Origin: Amyloporia xantha
Taxonomy: Eukaryota > Basidiomycota > Agaricomycetes > Polyporales > Adustoporiaceae
Direction of reading: 5' to 3'
Length of the DNA: 64,000 bases
Assembly (NCBI GenBank): GCA_036971615.1
Contig: JAYKKR010000004.1
Location: 868,001 to 932,000, forward strand
The notes beneath the pieces are model-generated. The model searched no databases, had not been told where the DNA came from, and saw only the letters and a list, made by a program, of their open reading frames with translations. Made by a program: the position numbers and the translations under genes. Below, in pieces: positions 47,185 through 56,941 of this stretch. Numbering within the stretch: position 1 is the stretch's first letter; each line of letters begins with the position of its first letter.

Positions 47185-47878
47185 ATGGACGGCTACGGCA
47201 ACAACAACAACAGCGGTGGCGGCGGCGGCGGAATGGGTGGTGGCAACGACAACAGCTACGGCGGCGGAAACAATCAGTCTGGAGGTGGCGGTGGTGGTGG
47301 CTTCGGCGGCGGAAACAACCAGTCTGGCGGTGGTGGTGGTGGTGGTGGTGGCTACGGCGGCGGTAACGATCAGTCTGGAGGTGGTGGTGGCTTCGGTGGC
47401 GGTAACGACCAATCTGGAGGCGGTGGTGGATACGGTGGCGGAAATGACCAGTCTGGAGGTGGCGGGTACGGTGGAGGAAATGACCAGTCCGGCGGCGGTG
47501 GTGGTGGTGGCGAATACGGAGGTGGAAACGACCAATCTGGAGGTGGCGGGAACGGTGGATACGGCGGTCAATCTGGGGGTGGTGGGAACGGTGGTGGATA
47601 TGGCGGTCAATCCGGCGGAAACGACAACAATGGCGGCGGCGGAGGAGGCTATGGTGGCGGGAACGACTCATCGAACAACAACAGCAACAGCGGCTCAGGG
47701 GGCAACAACAGCATGATTGACAAAGGTATCGAATATGCTGCAAAGAAGGGGGGCTACAATGTTGTGAGCTCACTTTCTGTCCTTTCGTCCTCACAGGGTT
47801 CTGATGCCATGTTTATAGAGCTCAAGCCAGGCGAACTCGGCTGGGAATGCTTTCGAGAGCATCGCCAAAAAGTTCTAG
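47185..47878 (+). CDS. Gly/Asn-rich low-complexity protein, paralogue 1
   Basis: The ATG at 47185 (preceded by GTG) gives MDGYGNNNNSGGGGGG. Exon 1 encodes about 190 residues, mostly repeats of the type GGGNDQSGGGGGYGG with Tyr and Phe stickers, and ends in a short conserved tail MIDKGIEYAAKKGGYNV. A 55-bp intron (47764-47818) leads to a 60-nt exon SSSQANSAGNAFESIAKKF with a TAG at 47876-47878. Reading through the intron would give a longer frame, but the paralogue at 49242 has the same exon layout, which decides the model. No signal peptide or membrane helix. Composition (G, N, Q, S, Y) is prion-like and typical of proteins that condense; the end looks like a small amphipathic helix pair. Function unknown. 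Confidence 0.75.
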
Positions 47879-49241
47879 ACTGGTTGATCTGTCGAGGCTC
47901 GGCTGTGAGTGTATTCATCAAATCTATGATTTTGCTATGCTCATGACTTCATGCAGGTTGTTTTGTATCTTATCATTGTTGGGAAGATGTATGATTAAAA
48001 CGGAACGAAGTACTCTCGTTGGTGTTCGTGTATGATGTCACGCGGGTTATATCAATCAGTGGTTTGGGTTGTCGCCACTGTTCGAATCGATTGCAATGCT
48101 ATGATGCTCCTGCCCTCGCACTTCCCTTCTACTCTGACCTTATGACAAGATCCAACCTACCAACTCTGGCCCAATTTGTGTAAGTATGCGCCGCAATGTC
48201 CACACCTGACAGTTGAGTATTCAGCAGGCGCCTCTGATGATTCCATTCTATCAGTACTAAATGTTCGCTAGAACAACATTCAAGTGCCATGATACGCGCA
48301 GGTTCTTCTGCATCGTCCCATGCGTGGGTAGACTGTGGTTGCCATCTACTATAAAGGTCCACACCGTTCTACAGCGACAGATCATCGAGTCAAGGTATGT
48401 GCTAACGAACGAGCTACGGTGCCCCATGCTTGATGAAACTGTCACCTATCTGTCCCGGGCCTTTAACTGCATGCATGGCGCATACGCATTTACGTTGTGG
48501 CGTCGTGCACGGGTACAGTGTCCTGGATCCGATCACGTCTGATCGGAGCATTCCTGAGTTGAGCAGGTCCAGGGCACCGCTCGGTATTAGCTCCCGCTGA
48601 CCCTGGTATATGTTCTATACGCGAGTCGTATGACTCGTATCTCGCCGAGCCGAACAACGAGCAACAGGAAACATTCGACATGCATACATCAGATAAAAAC
48701 ATCTAGTGCAATTTAGCCTTCTCCAGGGAAGTACACTATTCCCGGGATCCCGGCCACTGCAGCGGAACAACAGACATCGCGTTGGGGCGATAGATCGTGC
48801 CAATCCTGGCTAGTTATCGTGCCTCTTCGCTTCGGGAGAGAGCTGCCAGCGCGATGCGGTGTAGAGTATGTTACGCAGTACATACCACGCAGCGCACAGC
48901 GTTCGAGTCGGCGATCGGTGAAAGTCGACACCGATTATGAAATGTATACAGCGGAAACTCCAGTCACCTCCACGGTGACGGTACGCTGTCATTTTGCACT
49001 GATCATCCCGGACGAGCCCACGGAAGCGATCGATGCGATAGCGTATACGCTCCCACTATCCGTGCCTTGTTAGCGTCACGCACCCACCGTTTCCCCTGTC
49101 AAAACTCGCATGCCGCCATCGCTGGCATATAAGCTCGCCATGCGCGATAGCAGGGTCCCGCACATCATCCCCAGCACGACTCGTGTCAGACACGCACATT
49201 TCTACTCTTGAATCTCGACATCTGCATAGTACTCACTCGTG
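47879..49241. other. Spacer between the Gly/Asn-rich paralogues
   Basis: No supportable gene. The right end carries the TATA-like element of the second paralogue. Confidence 0.4.
49128..49133 (+). promoter_or_regulatory. TATA box of Gly/Asn-rich paralogue 2
   Basis: TATAAG within GGCATATAAGC, about 110 bp upstream of the ATG at 49242, at normal distance for a fungal core promoter with a short leader. Confidence 0.5.
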
Positions 49242-49986
49242 ATGGACGGCTACGGCAACAACAACAACGGCGGAGGTTACGGCGGAGGTAACGACAACAG
49301 CTATGGCGGAGGAAACAACCAGTCTGGCGGGTTTGGCGGAAACGGTGGTGGGTACGGTGGTGGAAACGATCAGTCCGGCGGAGGCTACGGAGGAAACAAC
49401 CAGTCTGACGGAGGCTTCGGTGGGAACGACCAGTCAGGCGGAGGCTTCGGTGGGAACCAGTCAGGCGGAGGTTACGGAGGAAACAACCAGTCTGGCGGAG
49501 GTTTTGGCGGGAACGACAACTCGGGCAACTATGGTGGAGGGAACAGCGGAGGCTTTGGCGGCAATGACAACAGTAACAGCAACAGCTATGGTGGAGGGAA
49601 CGGCGGCAATGACAACAACAACAACAACAACAACGACAGCTACAGTGGTGGAAACTCGAGTGGGGGAGGCTTCGGCTCGTCGGGCAACAGCAACTCTGGG
49701 TCTGGTGGCCTGCTGAGCGAGGGGCTCTCGTTCGCCGAGTCTCAGCTTGGCGGGGGAAACTCAAACAGTGGCTCGTCAAACAACAACAACAGCAACAACA
49801 ACAACTCCGGGTCTAACAACATGCTGGACGAGGGTGTCGAGTATGCTGCCTCGAAGGCCGGTTACAACTTGGTGAGCTCGCCGTTTAGCTATCCTGCGAC
49901 TCACTTTCCTGACGCCCTGCCACTAGGATTCGAGTGAGGCGAACAGCGTGGGCAGTGCCCTTGAGAATGTCGCAAAGAGGTTCTGA
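49242..49986 (+). CDS. Gly/Asn-rich low-complexity protein, paralogue 2
   Basis: The ATG at 49242 gives MDGYGNNNNGGGYGGG. The repeats are of the type YGGNNQSGGGFGGNDQSGG, then Asn-rich stretches. Two related tail units occur: LLSEGLSFAESQLGGG and MLDEGVEYAASKAGYNL. A 55-bp intron (49872-49926) precedes a 60-nt last exon DSSEANSVGSALENVAKRF with a TGA at 49984-49986. Intron size, last-exon size and last-exon sequence match paralogue 1 position by position, proving a tandem duplication and supporting expression. About 229 residues. Unlike paralogue 1 it has the tail unit twice. Function unknown; no secretion signal. Confidence 0.78.
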
Positions 49987-50754
49987 GCTGGTCGGTATCT
50001 AATTCCGAGGTTCGTTCTCTTCATTCCATGATGTGTTTTTTCTCTGACAAAGGCCTTCGGCGTGAAATTGCAGGTCATGAAAGAAGGAAAGCTAGGGTAT
50101 AAATCTAGGGTATATCGCTGTTGTAAAGGCTCGTGAACGATTTCGAATGATAACGGATAATATCGGTCTTACGGTTTGAGCCCGTTTACCGCAGAATGGA
50201 GCGACTTGAGAATTACTTCGTGGATCCTTTCGCACACGGAATCGAACATTTGAGCACTGAAATCGAGGGATTATGGTCAGTACCAAGGTCAACCGTCGTG
50301 AGGATGACGTCAGAGTTGCCGAATCGAGCTATTTTATGGCCGGAAATGGCAAACATGCATATTTGGTCCTTGTGAATAGGCTCGAATAGCCTAAAAGTAC
50401 GACCATTATTCCAATGTTGAACATTTGAACGCAAAATTTGGAGAGGCACTATCCATTATTGTTACAGAGCTACACAAGTTGAGAAACACTTGAAAGAGCA
50501 AAAAGGATTTCCAATCGACATCTGAGCCCACGAAAGTATCCTAACGCAAGGCGAATATACATGTTTTGAAGCCTTAAGATCTGTCCTCGAGTCAAATAAA
50601 TAGACAAAGTGCGTGTACTGAGTGCATCGGTCTTTGAGCGCTGAACCGCGAGCGATCAACAGCGCACTTCTTGTTTCGACTGAGACGTTTGTTGATGCTC
50701 ACCACCCACCATTCTAAGAGCGAGGGAAAATGAAAAAATGAAAGCAAAGCAGGA
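49987..50754. other. Intergenic, no gene seen
   Basis: AT-richer DNA between the Gly/Asn-rich gene and the right duplication arm. No supportable gene. Confidence 0.4.
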
Positions 50755-50879
50755 ACAGCAGGGCAGAGGATGTGGCAGTCACAGCAAGCTCGATTGCCTT
50801 CCTCCACTAGCATGTCCGAGTAACAAGTGTCACGTAGCATGACTAGCAGAGGGTGGCGGTCAGCTAGTGACAGATTGAG

Positions 50880-51875
50880 GTATGGTAGTCATGTAGCTCA
50901 TCTTCAGTAATTCTGGAGAAAGGACAGCTATTGCGCGCCTGATAGCGAATGCTGCGTTCTTGAGGGTGGAACACTACTTCCGCGGGTACGGGGCACTGCA
51001 CCCGCGAATGGAGCTTCTCTTCTTGCAGCAGCGAGAGCGATGGTGTTTCTGCGCACTGTCATGGGATGCATCATTAGCAGCAATGAATTCACGAGGAATA
51101 GCAAATTACTCGCAAGGGTCGGATATGTAACGCCGTGCGAGACATTGCCACGGGCTACTCCACTTCACAAGCTGTACGGGCACCTGTACTTGCACTGTGG
51201 ATCCATGCTTTGGGGCAGCATGCCAAGGCAACTCCTTGAATTTGACTGTCGGATGGCCAGTCTTACCAGGCGCATATCTTGCAGTTGATGGGGCTGTGGC
51301 ACTCCTTCAGGTGCCTTTCCAGACACCTCTTCGACGGCCAAATCATGGCTGAACAGCCATTGAATGGCCACGAAATGATGGCTGTTTCTCCTCCAATGGA
51401 ATTGTGATTGGCTGCAGGTGTTGCGGGAGCCGTCCATGCGCCCCCTTGCGACTGTGTGCCGTCCTCTTTCCCTCGCGACGGACGGCGGGGAGGTGGGCTG
51501 GTGCGATGTTCTCATCGTGAGCGGCAGTGGCAGTAGGCGGGGGTGTCGAACCCTTAGCCAGTCCGACTACTACAGAGAGCGTGGGTATTGAGATCCCCGT
51601 GTTGACCTTGATCCTGCCCGTAGCCGCTTGACGGGGCGCACCTCTGTTGGGTCGGACGCCCCTGTGAGTCCGACGATGCGTTCCCGGTGGCGCTTTGCGA
51701 TCCGGATCGGAGCGTCGAATATGGTCTGAGGGGCGTACCCCACAGACGCACTGGGCCCTGCGGCGTTATTTTCATACATGCGGGTGGAGCTGTCAAAGGA
51801 TGATCAAAGTTTAAATCAGTGGTTATCTGCTAAAGCATAGACAGCCCAAGCTCACCTATCGTACGAGTATGACAT
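50880..51875 (-). pseudogene. Broken copy of the Cys/His-rich gene at 42181
   Basis: The first exon (ATG at 51875; MSYSYD then a GTGAGC donor) and the next about 70 codons (SVGYAPQTIFDAPIRIAKRH) stay in frame. The frame then stops in SQYPRSL, about 150 codons earlier than in the intact gene. Downstream homology continues in shifted frames: the linker before the finger region (ENIAPA-like), the finger region with lost Cys and His, and an YISDPC-like piece near 51110 corresponding to HISDSCP. The C-terminal exon is barely recognisable. Two or more frameshifts and several substitutions make a functional protein unlikely, though a short N-terminal product is possible. Confidence 0.75.
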
Positions 51876-52235
51876 GGTTCAGAAGTGAAATAAGAAAGTG
51901 GTATGAGCAAAAGCAGGTATAGGATAGTGAGGATGTAAACCGAGGGATAGCTCCTGCAGACCGAGTAGAACCAAATATAGCTCCTGAGGTAGAGTCAATC
52001 CTAATGTATTGTCACTTGCTAAGGTATGAGCAAAGAGGCTCACCTAGTGTGCGGGTTATAGCGAAAGGCATAAGATGTATTGCAAAGAGTAACATGTGAT
52101 ATTGGCCTTCGAAGCAGGGACAACGTTGATGTTAGAGTCAGTCGCCACCGACCAAAGGGCTTGCCAGACATGCTCACCTGGTGTGCGTTGTAAACGGGTA
52201 GCTGTAAGACGTCTTGTAGTGCATAGGAGAGCAAG
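51850..52235 (-). repeat. Three iterations of an exon-1/donor unit
   Basis: On the minus strand, AG|GTGAGC donors occur at 51855, 52043 and 52177. Each is preceded by a short related coding-like piece: MSYSYD, TSYAFRYNPHT and TSYSYPFTTHT. The intact gene at 42181 has only one such unit. Confidence 0.5.
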
Positions 52236-52410
52236 AAGGCATGCGGGAGCCGCGGACAAAATCAGGGATATGAAAGAGATCAGGATGGTCGTGTTGGCTG
52301 AGTGAGCGGATGAGAGGAATGTGAGCCAGCTATTTATGCAGAACCGGGATAGGGAGACAATGGGCGCAGTCATAGCCAACTCCGTGACCGCGTTCAAAGG
52401 ATAGGGCGGC

Positions 52411-53121
52411 TGCCTCCTCGCAACGCATGCTACTGCACGGATGTGTCCGCTACGATTGTGTGCAATCAGTGGCGTGGCTTACTCAAGGAATGCTCTGCTG
52501 CATAGCCGAAAGGAAAATGCGAGTGGCACAAAGCATCTTGCGCCTCCATTGTCCGTATGACCGCTCACCATGCTCAAGACTGGCGACCGGATAGAATTCC
52601 TGAGACGACTGATCAGGAATAGAGGAGATGCAGAGCATTTTAGTCGTCGCAGATTAACTCATGGCCAAACTGACTCTAATCAATTTCAAACAAGGCAGTA
52701 TGTCATTATACGAGAAACGCTGCGATTTTGTATGAACACACCTTTATACACAAAGCGATCGTCCATGAGGATCGCGCCGCAATATTTCTTCGGATTTGGT
52801 GTCCGAAAGACACTTGACATAGGGTAGATACGTACCTTTCACATGATGACTCAAGGCTCGAAGCTGTTGTAAGATGTACACCATTCCTAGAAACTCTTCG
52901 AGAATGTGAACAGTCCGCTCATACAGCGAATTGTAGAATCAAACCAAAAATAAATATTCCACAATGTCTGACACATCCTAGGTCGATACAAACAATCATA
53001 ATCCAAAAGGTCACCACAATGATACGAGGCTACAAAGTGAACGTGTTCGAGAATATGGCAGTATTAGACTAAACCAAATAACTACAAAGGGTCAGGACAG
53101 TCATTAACGTACCAATTATCC
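52411..53121. other. Intergenic, no gene seen
   Basis: Upstream flank of the right arm and presumed 3' region of the eisosome gene. No supportable feature. Confidence 0.4.
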
Positions 53122-56100
53122 TCATCGAAGCCCTCCGTTGCTGCTGTCCTCAAGATTCGTAGTGAATCTCCCTTTCCCGTATCCATCTTCTGCAGGTCCA
53201 TCGTTGTCAGGTGCATTTGTATAAGCGGAGATATAGTCATAATCATCATCGCTTCCTTCGTGGTGCGTCGGTGGTCTGCCAGAAGATTGTGACATGCGGC
53301 TGCCGGTATCGCCTTCTCCGGCACGGACAGCTGACGCAGAACGATATCTTAATGTGGGACCTTCACTGGCGTCCTGTATGCTACCGGACATCATTGGCGC
53401 AGACGGAGTGCGCTGCGTGCCCTGTCCCGCCCATGGTGACTGATATGGCCCAGGCGACGGAGGCATTGGCCTCTTCTTCACAACCAAAGGACTGACGTCG
53501 GCTCCGCCAGGCCCGTTGTCTACCGATGGGACACTTGGACTACGCATCTGCTGTCTCCTGAAGGCTGCCGCAGATATCTTCCCTCCGCCCGATGAGGTGA
53601 ACGATGCTCCTGATCCAGTCCCGACAGACGACAGGTTGTAGAAAGACGAATTAGGAGGCGCGCCCGTCGGAGACATGTATTCAGGAGGAGTACGATACGG
53701 AGTGTTGAAGTTGGTCGAGATTGCGGAAGGAGCTGGAGATGGTGAGCTTTGCGCTACGGTGATCGCAGGCACTGTAGGAGACGGAGACTCCCTCTCCCCA
53801 CTGAGTCTAGAAGGGGGAAGGGCTGAACCATGGTCACTGTGGGAGATCGACGAAATACTACCCGGTGATGCCAGCGAGCGATCACGCGCTCGTACAAACT
53901 GTGGACCCATCCGAGGGCTGGTAGGTTGCGAGGTGGACAGCTCTAGGTTCGGCCTCGGAGATACTGATCTCATGGAAAATGGAGCTTGCGGAGGTTGGAG
54001 AGGCGACGGAGTGCGGTCGTCGGCTGTGTTGAACATGAGGGCATCTAGTTCACGAGAGACCTCCCGTGCTGCTGCGGCATTGAGCGACTTCTCGTCATTT
54101 ATTGGTGATGGCTCGCGAGGAGGTGGCAGAGGAATTTCAAAGGAGTCCGGGACTTGTCGTTCACCATCTAGCGATGGTTGGGTGTCAGAAGACTCGGGCT
54201 GATGAGAGCCAGATCCTGGAATGGATGCATCTGAAGTTAGAAATAGTATGCGCGATATAGAATGCATATCCTCGCCTTCACCGGATACGTTGGTGCGCGA
54301 CGTATCAGATCCTTGTATTCCTGTGGCTCCTTCACGTTCGTGACTCGTACCTGCGGGTGACTCGCCTTCCACCTTGGTTTCTTCTGATCCTGGTTCCGGT
54401 GAGCCTTCAAATGCCACCCTCCGATCTTCACGTGTAAGTGATGGCTCAGGTTCACTCTCAATGGGCGCCATATAGGCAAGCTGTACATCAGCTGTCTCGT
54501 CTTCACCCCCCTTGGGCTCGAATTGCGGTGGGCCGCCCACGGCGGTGTATTTCGGCGGTGGGGGGGAATACGACCGTGGCTCAGTTTCGAGACTTCCTCC
54601 CTTCCTGTCGAGTGGGTCTGTAGTGATCGCGGATAGGGAGGTACCCTGGGATTCTCCGAGATGCTGTCCCAAAGCCTCTGCGACGCTAGAGGAGAAATCG
54701 TCTGAAGGCCGACCGATGTCGAGAGAGGGCGCGCGATCGTCGCCTCGTAAGGGCAATGCGTCGTAAAACTGAGAATTCCGCCCGGAGGGCGGAGGGCGAG
54801 GCCCAACCGCCTTGCCAGGGAGAGTGGAAAACCGCGTCCGCGGACCGCCCAGGCGCTCGCGCTCGTCAGGGCTCCGCATTGTGTTTGCACGGAGAGAGTA
54901 TGCGTCTGGAGGCAAGACACCGAAATCGAGTGAATCCCCTGGAGGCATTGAAGACTGCAGGTGCTCGTACGATAGCGACTGGACGTTCGGGTGCATGAAG
55001 GGGGATTGCGGAGAGCCAAGATAGCTTGCAGTCGTAGGTGACCGAAGCACCTGGCTCAGCCGTGACGAGTTCTCATCCATAGAGGGTACGGGCATCGACA
55101 TCGATGTGCGCCTGCTGCTGTTGCCTGTCGGCCCGAACTGGTTCGTGCCAGACTGTCTGTGTTGCGTCAGAGGAAACCCAGACAAGTCGGCACTGTATCC
55201 TGAACGCCTCGAACGGCCGGGCTCATGTGAGAACACTACCTCACTCAGTGCCCGTCGCGCCTCTGAGACTAACGACTCTGTCTGTGCATGCCCCTGGTAC
55301 GCGGCCCGCGTCAAACCCGGCTCGGTCGTCTCCATCGGCATCTCCTACCGCGCGATGTTAGCTTATGCACAATTTGCACCAACGCATGCACTCACGGCGA
55401 TCACTTGCTTTCCCACCTCACCGATAATCTGCAGGAAGGTCAGTACTTCATTCTCAAATTGAGTGCTATGTCACGCACCATGCCCTTCTCCGAGCATTCC
55501 GCCAAGCCGCCAAACTTCAAACCCATCCATGTCTTCGCACTTGATCGCTTGTAGTCGCTCAGACTCGCTTCCTCCGCCAGGATGTCCGTATCCATGATAC
55601 GGATCTCCTCTCTCAACTTATTCAGGTTGTCTGTCTGCGCCTGCAAATTCTTGTTGTCCGGTCCCATCTTGCTGAGTTTCCTCTCCGCCGATTCGGACTC
55701 TGAGACGACAGACTTACGCCGACGACGCAGCTCGTCAAGGCGCTCCTCGCGCGTGCGCACAGATTTCATATGTTCGCGCACGGGTACTTCATGAGCGGCA
55801 TAGTTAGATAGGGCCTCCGCAAAGTGCAACAGCAGAGCGCATGACGCAGATAGGATATCCTGAACATGGATGAGCACAGCATGTCGGCGGGAGTGGATCA
55901 CTGACCCCTAGGTCTTCGCCTTCGCCCAAGCCCCAGGTCTTTAGTGCTTCTGATGCCTTTGCGACGTCTGCACTGAGTTTCTGTAATCTGAAGAATTACT
56001 GTCTTTGAGAGTTCGTTCCCGAGTCTCAGATGAACTGTACATACGAGTTAAGTACGGCCTTCTCGGCTGTGATCAGGTCTTGCAATGTCCGAAGATCCTT

Positions 56101-56163
56101 ATTGCCTCCTAGCACAGGAAGGGTAGAATTGTGAGCGATCTTCTTCGCCGCAGTTTTGAACAT
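53122..56163 (-). CDS. PIL1: Pil1/LSP1-type eisosome protein with long C-terminal tail
   Basis: Five exons join in frame: 56163-56045, 55987-55906, 55859-55479, 55428-55396 and 55344-53122, giving 945 residues. The start MFKTAAKKIAHNSTLPVLGG and LRTLQDLITAEKAVLNSLQK, then LSADVAKASEALKTWGLGEGEDLG, SNYAAHEVPVREHMKSVRTREE and the following coiled region are the BAR-like Pil1 fold that coats plasma-membrane furrows. The 33-nt exon IIGEVGKQVIA is needed to keep frame: it removes the apparent stop after NLRMKY, using a GTGCGT donor and a TACTGAC branch point. Residues after about 210 are a 700-residue Ser/Pro-rich disordered tail; yeast Pil1 is only about 340 residues. The long tail seems usual for a basidiomycete paralogue. 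Inferred role: organising eisosomes and PI(4,5)P2-linked signalling. Confidence 0.88.
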
Positions 56164-56941
56164 GATCCCGCCAAGTTAGCAGCCTGTTTAGAGTCGGTTC
56201 ACTGGCAGCTGGGTGCGTAGTGCGCAGTATGTAAAATGAGCGTCTCACGACGTCTTGAAGTCTCACGGATCTTACAGCCACTTCTCCATGATGCACGGGA
56301 AATCTATAGCTTTCAAGAGTTTTATGTGATGTTTCAAGTGCTAGTGAGTATCCCAAATTATAGCACTGAATTTCAAGAGGTGGGAACCAGCCGGAGGAGG
56401 TTGAAGAGACCTTCCCCAACAAGAACGTAAGAACAACTTCCGAGACGATTGGCGACGCCACCATTGTACTTATGTTCAGTACGTAAACTGGGGGTGTGTG
56501 ATGAATATCAATCTGATACGGCACCGCAGAAAACCCTATGAAACTAGGTCGTAGTACGTCTCCATTACTCGTGTTGAAGGACTCGTAATCGACTGCACGG
56601 TGATCAGTGTCAATGCTTTTGGTGAGCAGAACGCTAGGGTGCCGAAGGTCTAACAATGCAAAACGGGACAGCGTCGGTACCGGTGTTTCATTGACAGCTG
56701 CGATATCATTTGCTGTCACCTGTGCGACAAGTATACCTCGGAGTTTCCATCATGGCGGCCTTGTGACCGGATCAGAGTCTAAGAGCTGCGGTTCCACGCG
56801 ATTGCGCAGTGCTAAGCGCAGGAATGCGCAGTGCGATGGGTGCAGAGAAGTGATATAAATTGACAAGGTATCATATGAGGAATTCATCATATAATTACAG
56901 GACTTACACAGTGCTCAAACTTACAGACCGACCCGTATCCA

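Larger units (their letters stand above)
50755..52410 (-). repeat. Right arm of the inverted segmental duplication
   Basis: Reverse-oriented counterpart of 41975-43930. It includes the 3' block (about 50755-50875), the broken gene copy, and the promoter with its TATA-like element. About 300 bp shorter than the left arm, which has the triplet tract and extra coding sequence. Confidence 0.7.

Noticed and set aside
47074..47794. Long Thr/His-rich frames antisense to Gly/Asn-rich paralogue 1
   Set aside because: They are shadows of the GGY/AAY repeats; the same happens at 49186-49779.
54237..55019. 260-codon frame inside the eisosome gene, other frame
   Set aside because: Overlaps the Pil1 tail exon, whose frame is continuous with the conserved N-terminal domain. 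This one is a shadow.
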